Of a stretch of 64,000 nt of DNA, positions 30,801-45,800 are shown piece after piece. The notes under the pieces were generated by a model. That model searched no databases, was not told where the DNA came from, and saw nothing but the letters and a program-made list of their open reading frames with translations. Position 1 is the stretch's first letter. Every line of letters starts with the position of its first letter. The stretch comes from Kryptolebias marmoratus (lineage: Eukaryota > Chordata > Actinopteri > Cyprinodontiformes > Rivulidae), in the NCBI RefSeq assembly GCF_001649575.2, contig NC_051439.1, positions 14,860,451 through 14,924,450 of the forward strand. The letters are read 5' to 3'. Both the position numbers and the translations under genes were made by a program.

Positions 30801-33800
30801 CCTCCATCCTTGTTTTTTTTTACCTGAAACTACCCTTTCTTTCCTCTTTTTTATTACCTTGGCACACATGGCAACATGTGTCCTTGTTCCTAATGGGCGT
30901 CTGACAGAGAGCCGGGGGACACACTTCAGTGTCGCACAGGACGCGACCCTTCCTGCAGGTGCAGCGTGTGCACTCGTCCAGGTTCCAGGTCTCCCCCTCC
31001 ACGTAAAATTCCCCCCCAGGTGCTCTGCAAACCACCTCTGGCTGGCCACTGCCGGACTCATCTATAGGAAATAAAAATCAAATATAAGGAAAGGAAGCTT
31101 CTAACTTTAAATATGCAATCGTTATCGCTCGAAGGCAAAGGAATAATGTTTCTGTATGCAGAGACATGGGTTTATCTGTAACATTAGCAAATGATCTCAT
31201 GAACCAATGACCAGATTTTAATGAAAGTTTCAGAAAGTAATTATTAGGTTGAAATCTCCAAATGATTTATTTTTGGCTTCACCCCAATTCAAGATGGCCA
31301 CCACTGCCAACTGGTCTTAAAAATCACAAAAATGGCTTTAATTCAGTCCATTTTACAAATACTGAGCTAAAATGTAGTGTGGTAGTAGATGACTGACATT
31401 CACAACACATATTCCAAGTGCTAACAGATTATGCAACATCCTGCAATGTCACATAAAGTTGAGCGTAATGTTATTTTCAAGGTTTGTCTAAAAAGGCTAT
31501 AAATGTCAGTTGTCAACCTAAGATGATCCTAGTTGAAAACTCTGGCATGAAAGGCGGTGAATGATATGCATTTCTTCAAAGAATGCTAGGACTATAACAA
31601 TAACTGCTACATGATGAAGTGAAGTGTGTTTAAAAAGTAAATAAAGAGACAGACTTTGGAGCTTTGGAGACCTCCATCTATTAAAAGGAAGCATCAGGCT
31701 GTGTAGCTGAAAATATCTTTACTGTCCAGCTGAGTAGCAAACATCTGCAAAGAGTTACACTGTTGTCCCCTGACTAAGTGCTCCGCTCCTGAAATTCGGA
31801 GACATTCTTTCCCTCCTAAATATTTGAAGAGCCAACTGAGTCACGCCTCCATAAATATTGCTTGTGAAATGGGGAGCTGGGAATCGAAAATGTGTGGGTG
31901 TGGAACAGTGCGCACTCCAACCCCAGACAAAAACACATGGAGGTTGTCACTTTGCATGTCTGGGGACACAAGAAGTAAAAACTAAATAATGATATGAGGC
32001 TCTTAGCTGAGGAGGGATTTTTGCTGTCATAAGTGTACATGAAAGGGAGCAAACAGCCAAGTCATTTTAAAATGAGGTTTAGCAAAAGGGAATGGTGATG
32101 TTTTTGTACTTGTTTGGGAATGTGTGCGTGTGTGTGAATGTATCTCTTGCACCACAGGACAGATTTTTGTTAAACGTTTCGGAAATAATCATTGGATGTA
32201 CATCCACAATTGATTAACTTTTGGAAGTGAATTTGGCTTGTACTGATTTTTTTGCTTCATTTCCTATTTAAAAATTTTTCTTTCAAACGCAAAGTCTTTT
32301 CATTTCTGTGCTGTTGAACAATTCAAAATGTTCATTCACTAATAGTGTTTTTTTTTTTTTCCAGACGTATTCATGAGCTCATGCACTGATTTTCACGACA
32401 GAATTATCTTGTAGTGCACTCAAACCTTTTTTAAAAAAAACTCCACATTATTTGCAATCATTCATTACAATTAAGAGTCACAACTACCAGGAATCTTATG
32501 GTTCTAGTAAAAGTGGTGATTGAAATGTAAAAACATACCCTCACAGGTTGGACAACAATGATCAGGCTTGACAACCGGATGAGGGCAGCTGGGCATGGGG
32601 CAAGATATGAGCACGCACATCTCCCGTCCCGAGTGGCAGAAGCAGTCCCGGCAGCCGTCATGCCAGCTGTCGCCCTCCTCGTAATGGCGCCCGTTGGAGG
32701 TGAGGCAGAAGCTGGGTGTTGGAGCTGGGATGGTTGTGGTTGGGACATGGCTACTTTCTAGAAGAAAAAATGTGAAAGACACAGGTGGAAAGGGTAACAA
32801 ACCTACATTCAATACAGTTTCATGCAAACTTTGTTACTGCTCACTCTCCTGTTTACAGAAATAGCTTTAGTGACAATAATTTTGCAGAGCAATAAATACT
32901 GCTGCTGCAAGTAGTTATGAGAAACCATTTATGAATGAAATTATGAATAGTACAGCATATGCATTTTCATAAATAACAGTATGCTGTTGAAGAAGAACAT
33001 TAAAAAAGTCACTTGAACTCCTTATCTGCACGTAGAGAATACAAGCAACTCCTACCACAACTGCCACTTAAATACTTCTGGGTCATTTCACACAATTAGG
33101 AACCTTCCAAAGCATAAAAGACTAAAAGACTATTCAACTGCAACCAGAGACCTTATTAGGAGAAAAATTGCCAAGCTGTCATCACACAGCTCTTAAAGTT
33201 TGAAACCCTGTGAACTGTACAGCTTGGGCAGATGAATTGGTGCTGATTCTCTCATGTTTTTATAACTTCAAAACACACAAAAAAAAATCAAAAACATATA
33301 AAAAATATTCCTGGGTTCTTAAATGTTGCAAGTTACACAGAGGGTCATTCAGGAATTTTAAAAACAGGTAAACATTGTTTTATTTGCAGAAGGTGATGGT
33401 CAGTCTGAGAGCCTGTTTGAGGAAAGGACGAGCCAGGTGTACTGCTACGGTTTCCATAAAGGAAAAACTGTATGAGGCTGAAATATGTCAAATATAACCA
33501 AATTAACCAAATAAACACATCAAATAGAAAGTGGCGAAGTATAAATAAGGTGCCTGTATACCAGTTTCAAGCCGAGGGAATCTAATTAGAGTTGCACACA
33601 CAGCCCCTGGATAATAAAAGAAGCACTGACAGGAACTAAAACATGGAAACTTTCAGTCTCACGGGGAAACGGTAAAAGGTAGAAAAAAAATGCTGACCTG
33701 CTGGTAAATAAGAGTAAACGCTAGTAGTTACTCATCTGAAAGCCATAAGCATACGTACAGTACCATAGCAATCTATTCAAATTTAAAATAGTGTAACATA

Positions 33801-36800
33801 AATTGTTTCCCATGAAATCCTTCAACACCAAACTCTGAAGTAGCATACATGCAATTGTTGAGACATTTCAAATATTTAGAGGCAGCATCTTGTGTGAAGG
33901 AAGTGATATATTTAGAATAGACTTTAGGCTTTTTAACTTAAAATTTGTATGCACAAAATTATTTATTGCACCAAATGAAAGGGAAAAAACAATTGGAATA
34001 ATGTGGCTTCTTTAAACTAACTAACTTATTTCTTCAGTTCTTTTTCTTTTGGCTGTTCTCTTTTCAGGGGTCGCCACAGCGAGTCGTCCTCCTCCATCTA
34101 ACTCTGTCTTCTGTGTCCTCTGTCCTCACTCCAACTACCTCCATGTCCTCTCTAACTGCATCCATATATCTCTGCTTTGTCTTTTTCCTGGCAGCTGCAT
34201 CTCTAACATCCTTCTACCAATATACCCACTGTCCCTCCTCTGCACATGTCCAAATCATCTCAGTCTGGCCTCTCTAACTTTATCTCCCAGTCCTTCAACC
34301 TGTGCTGTACCTCTGATGACCTCATTCCTAATCCTGTCCATCCTTGTCACTCCCAAGGAGAACCTCAACATCTTCACATTTATTTATTAAGTTATTTGTC
34401 TTAATTTATCATTTGCAGTTCACTCATCTTTCTGTAGCAAGAATTTGATTCCTATAAATCTTACCTTTACACGTGCAGATGGAGCAGCCCTTCCGGTTCT
34501 GTCGATAGCCATTGCTGCAGTGCTTGTCGCAGGTGAAGGGAGGACATTTCACACAACGACACATTTCACAGCCGTGTTTGTTCCTCCTGCCGTGTGACAA
34601 ACAAAGACATAATCAAGCATGCATGAACAAAAAGTCTGTTACTCCAACAATGTGTCAAAAAGAAAACAACACCAGAGTTTAACATTGTTTCAAACTGACT
34701 GTTTCTCCTGCTGAACAGCTTGTTGTTGTGACACTCTGAAACCCACATGCTAAAGTCTAGAATAATCAACATCTGGACCTGCTTTCCCCTCTCTATACTT
34801 GCTGCCTTTGAAGACTGCTGAATAAAAGGCCAACATGTGAGCAGCCTGTGGTTTGCACATCATACCAATCTTAAAGACTCTGGCAGCGGCAATTTAAAGC
34901 CAATTCAGATGCTTTCAATTCACCCTGTTGCCATCTTTATTGCTCCAATGACTGAGCAGTGGACTTATAGGAGTTAATGCAGATAGAAAGAGCTTGTTGA
35001 TGTTATAGAAAAACTACACTGAAAGATAAAGGCTTCTGTTGGTCACGTTGGAAAAGAAAAGGAGAAAGGAGTAGGATGAAATGCAGACACTAAGGAAGCT
35101 GGAAACACACCAGTTGGGTCCAATTATCTCCATAATAAAACATGGATGAGCTGCAGGTTAATAAATTGTCAAACCACAATGACCTGTATCCACTTCTCAC
35201 TTCCTCTACATCTCTCCCCGTCTCATTCATTCTCACTCAGCCTTCCTTTCGCTGCAGGTAGGTGATGATTCCTATTCTTCACAGAGGCCTCGTTAAACCT
35301 GGATAATGACACTATTAATCTTTATCTGCCAAAACTAATCATATCCTAGAATCTACGAAGCCTCACAAATCTCAGGTTCAGCCAACAGAGGACCTATTCT
35401 ATGCTGAAACAGCAACGGCCGCTATAGAAACAACACTGCAAGAGGCAGGTTAAAGCCTCACTGTACAAATACAGAGACAGAGTCCGGCAAACGTAAAGCA
35501 TGGCTTTGTTTGTAGATGATTTGTGGAATGCTAAGCAGCGCTTTAGGCTCCAGGGGGATAGAAGGGCTTCGGGAGGCACTGGAGACCCGGACTAAAGACT
35601 GCTAGCTTGGCAGAATTTCCACTGTGGTGCATCTGTGATGTCCAGATGAATGCCTTTCATGACCTGTATGGTAAAAGTCACAATTTTAAGCTATGAAAGA
35701 TAAAAAAAAATACATCTTCAGCCACAAACACAACCCACAAAATTCTCTTCAATTATCCTGTTAACATCCTGTTTGTTCAGCACATCTTCATTTGAGTCTG
35801 TTTTACATCCATCCTGTTTTTGATCATCTCGGAACTCACAGGATGTCGTCAACGCATCCAATAAAAACACTGAGATCATTTGATCTCTTATTTTGTGTGT
35901 GTGGTGGCAACAAGCAGGAGTGTGAGAGGACAGATCTGCACAGCGAGGCAGGGAAGCTCTCAGAGGATTTTAGACTTCTGAGGCAAGCCCTAAACAGCTG
36001 CTTAGAAAGGATAAAACCAGGACTTCCTGCTCCCCCTACCCCCTCCCCAGCAGGATTCTTCTCATCCTTTTCTCTGCAAATATATTAAGTCCATCTTCAG
36101 CCATAGCTGCAGGGAGCACGGCTGAAACTTCAGAGGGATCCAAGCTGCATATGTTTCATAAAGGTTGCTTTTGTCCTGATGTGATTTTGATCATTGTTTT
36201 GAGACAGGATGAGGATTTATGAAATGAGAGTGGAGCCTGGGGACCAAGCATCCTGGTACAAAGCGCTTCCAGATGTTTGATTGGGGTAAATGGGATTAGG
36301 AGGAGAGGCGTTGCGGGGCGCTGAGAGGCTAATGTGGACCCCACAGAAACTTAATCACACACAAACAGACACTAACACACACACACACAGATATTGAATT
36401 CTGGGAATGACCACCAGGTAGGTAGGCTCTTTGATCATGGATACTAAACACCTGTTGTAACACTTTTGAGGCACCACTGGATAATCTATTGTATAACCAT
36501 GGCAGTTTAGTGTACACACAAAAGGTGAAAGGTCTAAAATACTTCAGGTTTCTCTGCATACACAGCTCAATGAGAAACTGATGAATTTTGATTAAATTTG
36601 GACACCATATTTGAAAAACATATCTCTTAGTCATCCTTTCTGTCAGGCTACAGAAAAACGTTATTGCTGAACAGTTGCTGGCATTCATGAATGATAACAG
36701 CGCTTTTAACGGTGCTAGTCTGCTTTTAGGGCACTTCATAATAGAAAGATGGCACTTTTTAAATTGACTTATGAACTACTTTTGAGTACAGAAAAAAGAA

Positions 36801-39800
36801 ACAGTTCAATTGAGATTCTTTCAGAAAAGTACTGCCTTTGATGCTGCTGATCACATCATCCCTTTGCATTGTTAAGAGCTCTAGGATCAAAATTAAGGAC
36901 CCAGTTGTAAATTTATTATGCTCATACCTCTCAAACAGAAATTTCTAAATCATTGAAGATCCTGTGGTGTACCTCAGGGATTCATCCTTGTTCCACCTGA
37001 CTAAACTTGGCTCATTCTCCTTTGCTCACTGCCTTTTAAAATGTTGCAAAAAAGTTTTGATAATGTATTAAATTACAGCTCATACAGGTGTTTCTTTCTG
37101 TTGTGTATTTAAAAGGCTAACCATCTTAAGGCAAACAAAAACAAATGCATCGTAGACAGAGTAAAACCATGGATGAAAAATGTGAGCAGTTGGATTTGGG
37201 TGATGAGAAAGCACAAAGGGTCAGTGGGTACACATACACATATCCGTAGGGGCAGGTCTTTGTGCAGGTCAGAGGTCGGCACTTGGATGTGGGAATGCTG
37301 CACTCACACACCTGACAGCCAAAATCATCCCGCTCATATCCCATTGGACATTGCAGAGAACAGTATTTTCCCAAGTCAGGACAGGAGTCATCTGAAAGAG
37401 TTGAGAAAGGTCATCTGATGATGGCCACAACAATCCATCAAAAAGCAAAGACATGGTTTGCAACGGGGCTGATCACAGGAACATTCCTGTGAGCGAGTGC
37501 CTTGCAAAGACACAAATAGGCTCTAATGAATATCAGCATGTCTGCGCTGCAGTCAAAACCGAGTGGTTGCTAAATTCTTTTGACAGAAGCATGCGCAAAC
37601 AGGTAAACACTTAAATTTCTAAAAGTCATTCAGAGACTTTAAAGTTCAACATAAAGCAAGGGAGGAGAACTTACTGTTGAGGCACTGGCAGAGGAGACAC
37701 CCATTTTTGTCTTGTTGGAAGCCATGAGGACAGTCATTCACTGACAAGGAGCAGTTTTCCAGGGGTGGACATAGAATGGGGCTAATTGTCTCATAAGAAG
37801 GTTCTGGAGAAGAATAGACAAGATGGAGGAAGGGGTCTTGCATGAGAAATTTATCTGGAAAAACTTTAGTCACAGTCAGGGAGGCAGTAGGAGAAAATAA
37901 AGATAACTCAATAAGAAATTAAGTATTTTGGTATAAAATCTCACTTAATTCGATATAAATAGGTGTCTTTAAAGCCCCTCAGGTGGAACAATCATTTAAT
38001 GATTTTTGTGCCATCTGTAATAGCTACCTATTTACACATTTACACTGCTCTAAACAGTAATTACAGATAAATGTAGAGCAATTATACTAGGGTTGGGTAC
38101 CTCCCTGTACTATTGTGCTCTACTGTCTCCCATTAGTAAGCTGAATGTGTCTGGCACATTTAGAAGCTTCAGGACAGCCAGTGAAGGCAAACAAGCACCC
38201 CATGGGCTTCATTCAGATTCTATTGTTGCTCCAGACTGTCTTGAATTTGGGGCCAGATTTATTGAGAATCCACATAAAAAAAAAACCCAAGAATAGAACA
38301 ATACACACACAAGCACACGCACACGCAAACATGCACCGTCACGTCTCCTAATAAGTGCCTCTTGCCACGTTCTGTGGGAGGAGCAGGCTCAACGAGCTGT
38401 AACTAATTACAAAAAAGAAAAAAAAAACTTCAATTATGCAGCCTCCTGCTTTTAAAAGCATGCCATAACTTCACACACAGGTGGGTCTCATTTTAGCGGG
38501 CAAGGGTAATAAAGGAATACAAAGAACCCTACAGCTTGAAGAATGCTCTGTGGCCTCCCCTTTAATGAGCCCATGCAGATATACTCTTTGTAGCAACGCT
38601 GGAGGGCCACATGAGCTGTCTGCATGTGGTATGTGGGTTAATGTGTAGCTTATATACTAGCTTGTTGCTGCACATTAGACCTAATAAAGTTTTACTTGGC
38701 CTACAGATACCTTCACAGAAGGGACAACACTCTCCAGGGATCTTCACAGGGTTTTGGCAGCTCTGTTTGCAGGCCATGGCTGTACAGTGAGGATCCCCAT
38801 CCACACACTGACAGAAGGTGCAGTCATCCTCTTTCCACTGCTCCTCATGGGCTCGCAGCTTATTATTCACCCAACAACTGGCCTTTGTGCTGTCTGATGA
38901 CAACAGCTCTACATCTGAGAGGGAAAAAGAGACATATTTTTAATTTAATAAGAATCAACATGAGAGAAACAACATAAAGCAGAGTAGAAGCAGAACAGAA
39001 AACGGGATATTCCACAAGGGAGCAAACAAGATATGGAGTCTGGCCTTTGATGAAAATCAAAACAGAAAACACACTGCTGAACTTAGAGGATTTACTTAAA
39101 TGTATAAGTCAAGAAAGGCTTTCTGGTTTGTGACAACATATGTATGGCTCCAAGTTCAAAAGTTCAGAGTATTGCTATGTCAACTTGAGTGAAATTTGGG
39201 AATTTGAGACACATAAAGGCTGATGACATTCATGACATCTGGTTCTCACAGTGTCCACTGATGATTTTAGCAAAAGTCTGAACTAAGCCATGCGAGTTTC
39301 AGCTCTGACCCCTCCAGGTTAAAGGCCAGGCCAAAGTTTGATAACATAAATTTCCGTCCAGAACAAAGAAAGAACTTCCCTCTCTTTTTAGATGTCGTCA
39401 TTAGTTTCACGTAGAAGCTATAACAGTTTAAAAGCCAATTTGAGACATTCTGCTCAGCTTGAGGTAATAGATTATGTCTGAGCCCAGCTTTGACAACCTA
39501 TTTATATTGTATTTTGGGGGGGAAAGTTAGAGCACATTCTCTGAATTTTCCTTATGTCAGTGTAAAACAATACATATGTTTCTTCATATGTACGGAACAG
39601 CCCATTAAATGACGGGTGATGCAGAACAAATGTCCTCTGATACTGACTGAAACTTGGCTGTTGAGGTCTTAGTGATCTTAGTGTCTTAGTGATCATAAAC
39701 TACTGACAAAAACAACAGGCTCTTTACTTGCTAATTGCCACACTATGGTTACCAGCTGCTCTCAAACTGTCTGATGTTTGAAGCAGAAATGGTAGCGCAC

Positions 39801-42800
39801 AAAGCTTTTTGAACCTTTACTTAACAATGCTGTCAGATGTGATAAAAATGATCTGACACATAAAATCGGTTGGATTTCAAACCAAAACCATCAGCTAAAA
39901 CATGCCAAACCCCCCCTCATGAGCTGAGCAGAACTTCAATCTCTGGTTTTAGTACTTTGTCGGTTTTGTTAGAATCAGCCTCTTTCACGTACAGTAGAAA
40001 TAACAATTTGGTATAATTTACAGTAGATTTTTTTAAGACACATTATTACATCATATGTTCTCCATTGTGATTCTTGCAGGCAAAAATGCAGCTTTCCATA
40101 AGGAATTGATAAAAACATCTATACCGTGTAAAGAACTGCAGACTCTTCCAACACTATTAGCACTCCTGCTCTTTGTCCTCTTCTCCCTCTTACTGTATGC
40201 ATCTGATTACCTGTAGCCATGCTGGCAGAGACCAAAGCTGGCTCCCATCTCCATCCACAGGCTCCTGTCAGTCTATAATGTGGCTGCCATATGCCCAGCA
40301 ACCCCTTTTTTTTCTTTAACGATGCCAAAAGCACATATCAGGGCTCTCTACCTGGCTTTAAGCACACGTGATTAAGCCAGATCCACATCTTAAAAAGCCA
40401 CGTTGTTCTTACTGAAAGTCTCCCTCGTGGAAATGAATCCCTGGATCTGATGTGAGGGGAGTTTCAGGATAGGAGAATTTGTCATCATCCAAGCTGCACA
40501 ATCTTTAGGCTCTGCGACTGTGTTGCCACATTGTAACAAAACAATCAAGTAAATGTGCATACCTATGCAGACGGGGCAGCACTCGCCCTCAGGAGTGTAG
40601 ACGTTTTTACATTCTAGCTCAGCACACTCTGCCTTGGAGCAGAAGGAGATTCCTCCACGGCACTGACACAGCCAGCAGCTGTCCATGCGATACACCTCTC
40701 CTTCAGAGAACTTTTTCCCTTCGAAGTCACACATAGGAGAGACTGCAGAGAAGATAAAATTGTTGTCAGTCTTAAATTCATATGTGTATGATTTGTGCTG
40801 AGTGCACAATACTCTGTCAGGCATCCTTCACATTTGTCTTACATTAACAACAGCATTTACTCATCATGACTCTACAAGACAAATATGCAGATTTTATCGA
40901 TAATTTCAATCTTCATCAGTGAGAGTCTATCAAAACCTTGTACAACCAAAAGCGAAGACAACTGTTCATTTTTTATTGCTGATGGAAACATTTTTTTATA
41001 ATCCAAATGGTTCTGAAGTTGATCATGAAGGCTGGAAAGTGGCATTTATCAGACAATGAGTCCATTGGGAGGAATTTCACAGGAATCTATCAAGTCTTAG
41101 AATAGTTTGGATTCTTGCAGTGCATAGTAAATTAAAACAGTTTGGATCTGAAGAATTTGGCAGAATCTGGGCTCAGTACTCTGGTGGCAGGTACCCTGGC
41201 CAGTATTTACTAAGAGCATCCAAGCATTTAAAACCACTTTCAGCTGTTTTCTCTCAGCTATGAAATATAATTATCCTATTTACATCAGGAGTGAACAACA
41301 AGATCTGATTCTGCATACAGTCAACAAGTTTGCTGGTATATAGACACAAATCAGGAAAATAGACCGAAGAAAAGCTTAAAAATAGCAATAACTAAAGGTG
41401 CAGTTTCCTAAAATAGAACTAAATTGATTAATTATTCACAACAATGGGTAGTTTTTTAGTAAAAAAAAAAAGAAAGAAAAATGACCCCAATATGGTAACA
41501 CTGCATTACATATTCAATGTACCACAGAGATTTGAATGCCTCAGCTTTACAAGATCCTAAGTAACTATTAAATAGCAGTCAGCAAGGGAGAGAGAGAGAG
41601 ACAATTCGGTTATGTAAGAAAGCCTCAACACTCACAGAGGAGTAGCTGCATTAGTAAGGTAAATAAATGCATAACTCAGATGGAAGCAGATGTGGGGGTT
41701 GGGGGATGGTTTTCATAAATGAGAGCAGAGGTTAAAAGCAGCATCTGTACGCCATACCTTTAAGTTCAGACTCAAAGCGTCTGAGCCAATGACCCCATGC
41801 CTCTCGACAAGCAGTGCTGAACTCCTAATACAAAGCAGGTGGGGCAGCAGAGTTGAAAGTAGAGTGGGGATTTTGTTCAGCCTTTATTATCTATCTTGCC
41901 ATTTTTCCAGCCTTCTTTCCTCTCCTGTTCTTTAATCCTGTGATTTCAGTTTGTGTGCTTCATAAAAAGCAGCAAAAATGCATGAAGCACTTTGGCAATG
42001 GCTTTTTAATGCTCACAGACACAATAGGAAATTACATGATGGGATGCTTATGTAATTTATTGAGTGTTTGTAATTTCTATGCCACTTGCAGTTTTGTGCA
42101 CTTTTATTTTTTGAATTGAGGTGAGTATCATATGTAAAGATGCTGTTAAACATTTTCAAAAGGCTAGGTGTTCTTCCGGCTTCTCTTCTGGTTTACAATC
42201 TTCAAAAATCGAAGACACTGAGAAAATGGATGTTTTCCCAGAGATAAATAATAATTGAATTAATCACTGTCTGCTTTAGAAAAAAAAGTTTAACAGATGT
42301 CACTAACACAACTACACTATCAACTGTTGTTGGCTGCATGTTCATAATGAAGTCAAGCTGTAGTCCCTGAGACTGATTAAAGTGGTGATCTCAGCCTTAT
42401 TGCTTAACATCAGCATAAATCTCTCAAACTCGGCACCCCTGCCTGACAACCGGGGACATATTTCGAATTTGTACCAGCCAAAGTGTTGAGAAACGGCAGC
42501 TTAACCGGATCAAACAGGATCTTCTGTAACATCGAATGACAAAGGTCAGGACAGTGCTGCCAGGTCTGAGTTGCCACAGATACAGATGTTTTTCAGCCAA
42601 TAATGAAGCAGATGAGGCCAAAACACACAGGTGGGACTTAAATGTTACTGGACATGAAGACCCTGATGAAATATTACCCATCAGCCCTATGGGCACTGGA
42701 AAGAAGCTAATCAATCCAAGCCACAAATGGAAAGACAATGCAGGGATGGGTTAGAATGTTTGCCACTGGATGGTATTGTTTCAAAATAAATTAGACTTTA

Positions 42801-45800
42801 TAAGATGCTGCATTTGTTGATGTTGCGTTGGAAGCTGCTGCAGGACTGGAAAGTTGGGGCCTAGTGCGTGTCTTTGTCCATGTCCCTTTTTTGTGGAGCT
42901 TTCTGACATGACACGCAGTCATGCAGCCCTAACGGACAGTAGGAGCAGCACAAAAGGCATCAAACCCCAAGTCCAAAGAGCAGCAGACACTTGTTATCAA
43001 AACACTGATCCCCCGGCCCCCACGGCTGCCATTCAGCCCCCGCTGGCATGCCGGACTCGATTACCCTCCCCACTGGCAGACTGGAGCGCATAAAAAGCAT
43101 TCCCATCAATGAACTGTTGAACCTTTTCCCCTTCTGGACGTGTGACCAGACAGGAACCCTTTGACACTGCACTTCTGTTGAGCAAATTCATAGCCTAAGC
43201 ACTTTTCTGGTCACTGGGTTTGTTAAGTCTATTAATTCCAGGACACGGCACTCATTTATACATCTGGAGGTCCCAGAATGGGAATTTGTTCTGTTGGTAA
43301 AACAGAGAATATTTTTTGGGTGTGCAGAGTAAACAGGCCAGTGCCACAGGTCCCCTCCCTCCTGGTCTTCCTGGCTAACTCTGCTCCACAACAGAGGTGC
43401 AGTGAAATTTTAATGAATGTTCTCTCTTTTTTTATATTCTTGTGTCCATTTTTCACTAGATCAGCCTTGCCACAGGCTTTGAATAGCCTATTGTAGTTAA
43501 AATCCATTCAGACAATAAAAATGTGGGTTTAACACAAGAAAAATGTGTTCGAACTTTGGTCATTAACTCTGGAAGGCATTGACTCAGCATGATGAACAGT
43601 AATAATCCATCCAGCAACTTTCTTTTTTACTGTAGATGATTGTTCGGCAGGGAGAAAAGCCTGACTCAGAAGAACATAATTGCCTCCAGTTCACTGATGC
43701 ATTTCACACCAACTGTGTAACTGCTTCTTGCAGTGTGAGAGCAATCAAAGAGTGTTGTGTACACTTCAGTGCTATCACCTTTCTGGCACTCATAGACATC
43801 ACAGCAGTCTCCTGGCTGACCGCTGGCCTGACTGAGTGGAACGGGGTGCTGTCCGCTTGGGCAGTGGGGCTTCTGGCAGGCACCAAAGTCACAAGTGCAC
43901 TGGGGTGGTATGGAAGGGCAGCAACCAGCAGGGGGCGTGTAACTCTTGGTCAGGACTGACCCTTTGGGGCAGGAGGGCACCGGCAGAGCAGGACATGTCA
44001 CCCCAGCACACCTCAGCTGTTCTGCAAAGAAAACACACATGAATGAATTAATTCATGAATACACAAGTTGTTCCGTATTTCATTTGAACAACGCTGTTCT
44101 CCTAAAGGAGGTGAGGTTTGTTGTGCTGCCATGTGTGAGTGCCTGCTTGAGCCACTTTAGAAAGATGCTTGTCATGGCAGAAACCGACCGCTGAGTTCAC
44201 ACAATCACCCAGCAAAACTCTGCCCAGAGCTATTAGATCCTCACTTCAGTTTGTGGCAGCTTTACAGCCTTCTGTCAAAGCAGTGAGAGTGCAGCTCCCT
44301 CTCCCTCCCTCTCTCTCTCAACATGACATGGTTCGCATATCCTGTCGCCGCGACTCTGATCCCACTCAGTCTGCCTCAACTAGCCCACAATCCAAACAGC
44401 CGCTTGCTCTCTAAAACCAGTCATTAATAGCAGCCAACCTTCAACAGAGCTTTGCTTCATGCCAGTTTACTGACGCCCCTCCACTTAGCATACCAGGATG
44501 TATTTGTCCATTCATCTGCAGAGCCAATATAAAGGCTCTGATAGCTCTTGTTAGAGGTGTGTGTGTGTGTGAGTTGTATGCAGAGTAATCTGGGCAAGGG
44601 GCTTAAGGGTGTGTTTTGGAGCCTTTTTCAGGAAAATAAAAGTGAAGCCCCTTCACAGATATTTCTTTAGAACAGTAGATTTCTTCCAAAAAAGGGGATT
44701 ACTAAAACCAAAGGAGGGTGTTTATTTTGGTTCTCAGTGTCGCTGTAATGTACACAGGAAGGCGGAGGTGGGATGAAAATTGAAGCTCTATCCTGTAATC
44801 AATCAGTCACTAAGTTCTCCCTCCGATCCCCAGTTGTAAACAGAGAGTTTAACAGAAAATCAGAAAGGGCAGAGAAAGTGGAAAAGCAGTAAATCTATGT
44901 GTCACTGAACATGACACACACATACAGAAGAACCCGAGTCAACAGATGACTATTATATCAGAGTTAAATCAAGCTGATTATTATTTTTATAAGAAATGCC
45001 TGACAATCTTTGCATACATATGGTTTTTGAGGAAAGAAAATTAAACAGACTGAAAATTGCATAACAGCGTTTTGGAAAAGTTTCCAGAGTTTTTGGCTGG
45101 TGGTCTTTCTGGATTGGTGATGGAGGCACAGCACAAGTCTCTCAGAAGATGTGCCTCAAACCCGTCATTCAAACACCAGTGAATGGATGTCTTTGAGTTA
45201 TGAGCAGGTTCAGGGTTTAGATTTTCAATTTCACAATTGGACCTTCCAATCATATTATTTTATTCTATTTCAAAAGGATAAAATCTATCATTAAATCCGA
45301 TCCTATTCTACCAGCTAGTTTAACAGCCATTCTGCTTGACCCAAAATAAATATATATTAAAAAAAAAACACGTATAGATGAGGGGCTTTGACTGTGACTG
45401 CGGCAGTTTGGTGGGTGGAGGTAATGTAACCGACAGATGAAATTGAGAAGAAGGGAAATGTTAAACTTTTCTGGCTCCAGATAAATACAGCAGGAGTGTG
45501 AGGTGTCTGTACTGTACTGTTTACTCAAGCAACCTGGGAACCGTGAGGACCGCCACAAAGCTCTCATTGATAAACTTTGCAACTGAATAGTGTCATAGAA
45601 AGTGAAGGAAAACCCCCAAATTAACGGACGGCTGCAACCCTTTCAAAGATTTTTGGCTTAATTTCTATGCTGGAGTTAAATAAACTTCAGATGGAAGTGC
45701 TGATTGGCCAATGTTTTACCTTCAATAAAGTCTAACACAGTTCACTGCTGCTCAGTTAAATTGCTTTTGCATTTGAAAACCTCAAGCTTTTTTTTTAAAT

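Larger units (their letters stand above)
29363..32757 (-). other. CRIM1-like exons 10-12: VWC repeats 3, 4 and 5
   Basis: Exons 32539-32757, 30858-31061 and 29363-29584 each encode one complete VWC repeat, with the pattern W-x(5-6)-C-x2-C-x-C, then a C-P stretch and CC-x2-C. Clear family matches are WHDGCRDCFCHSGREMC, GGEFYVEGETWNLDECTRC, and PVLRKGQCCPHC. Exon 10 begins with a proline/threonine-rich linker. Each repeat is on its own exon with phase 1 at both ends. Confidence 0.93.

Noticed and set aside
34049..34390. 113-codon plus-strand open frame
   Set aside because: It is antisense to a decayed LINE reverse-transcriptase end.
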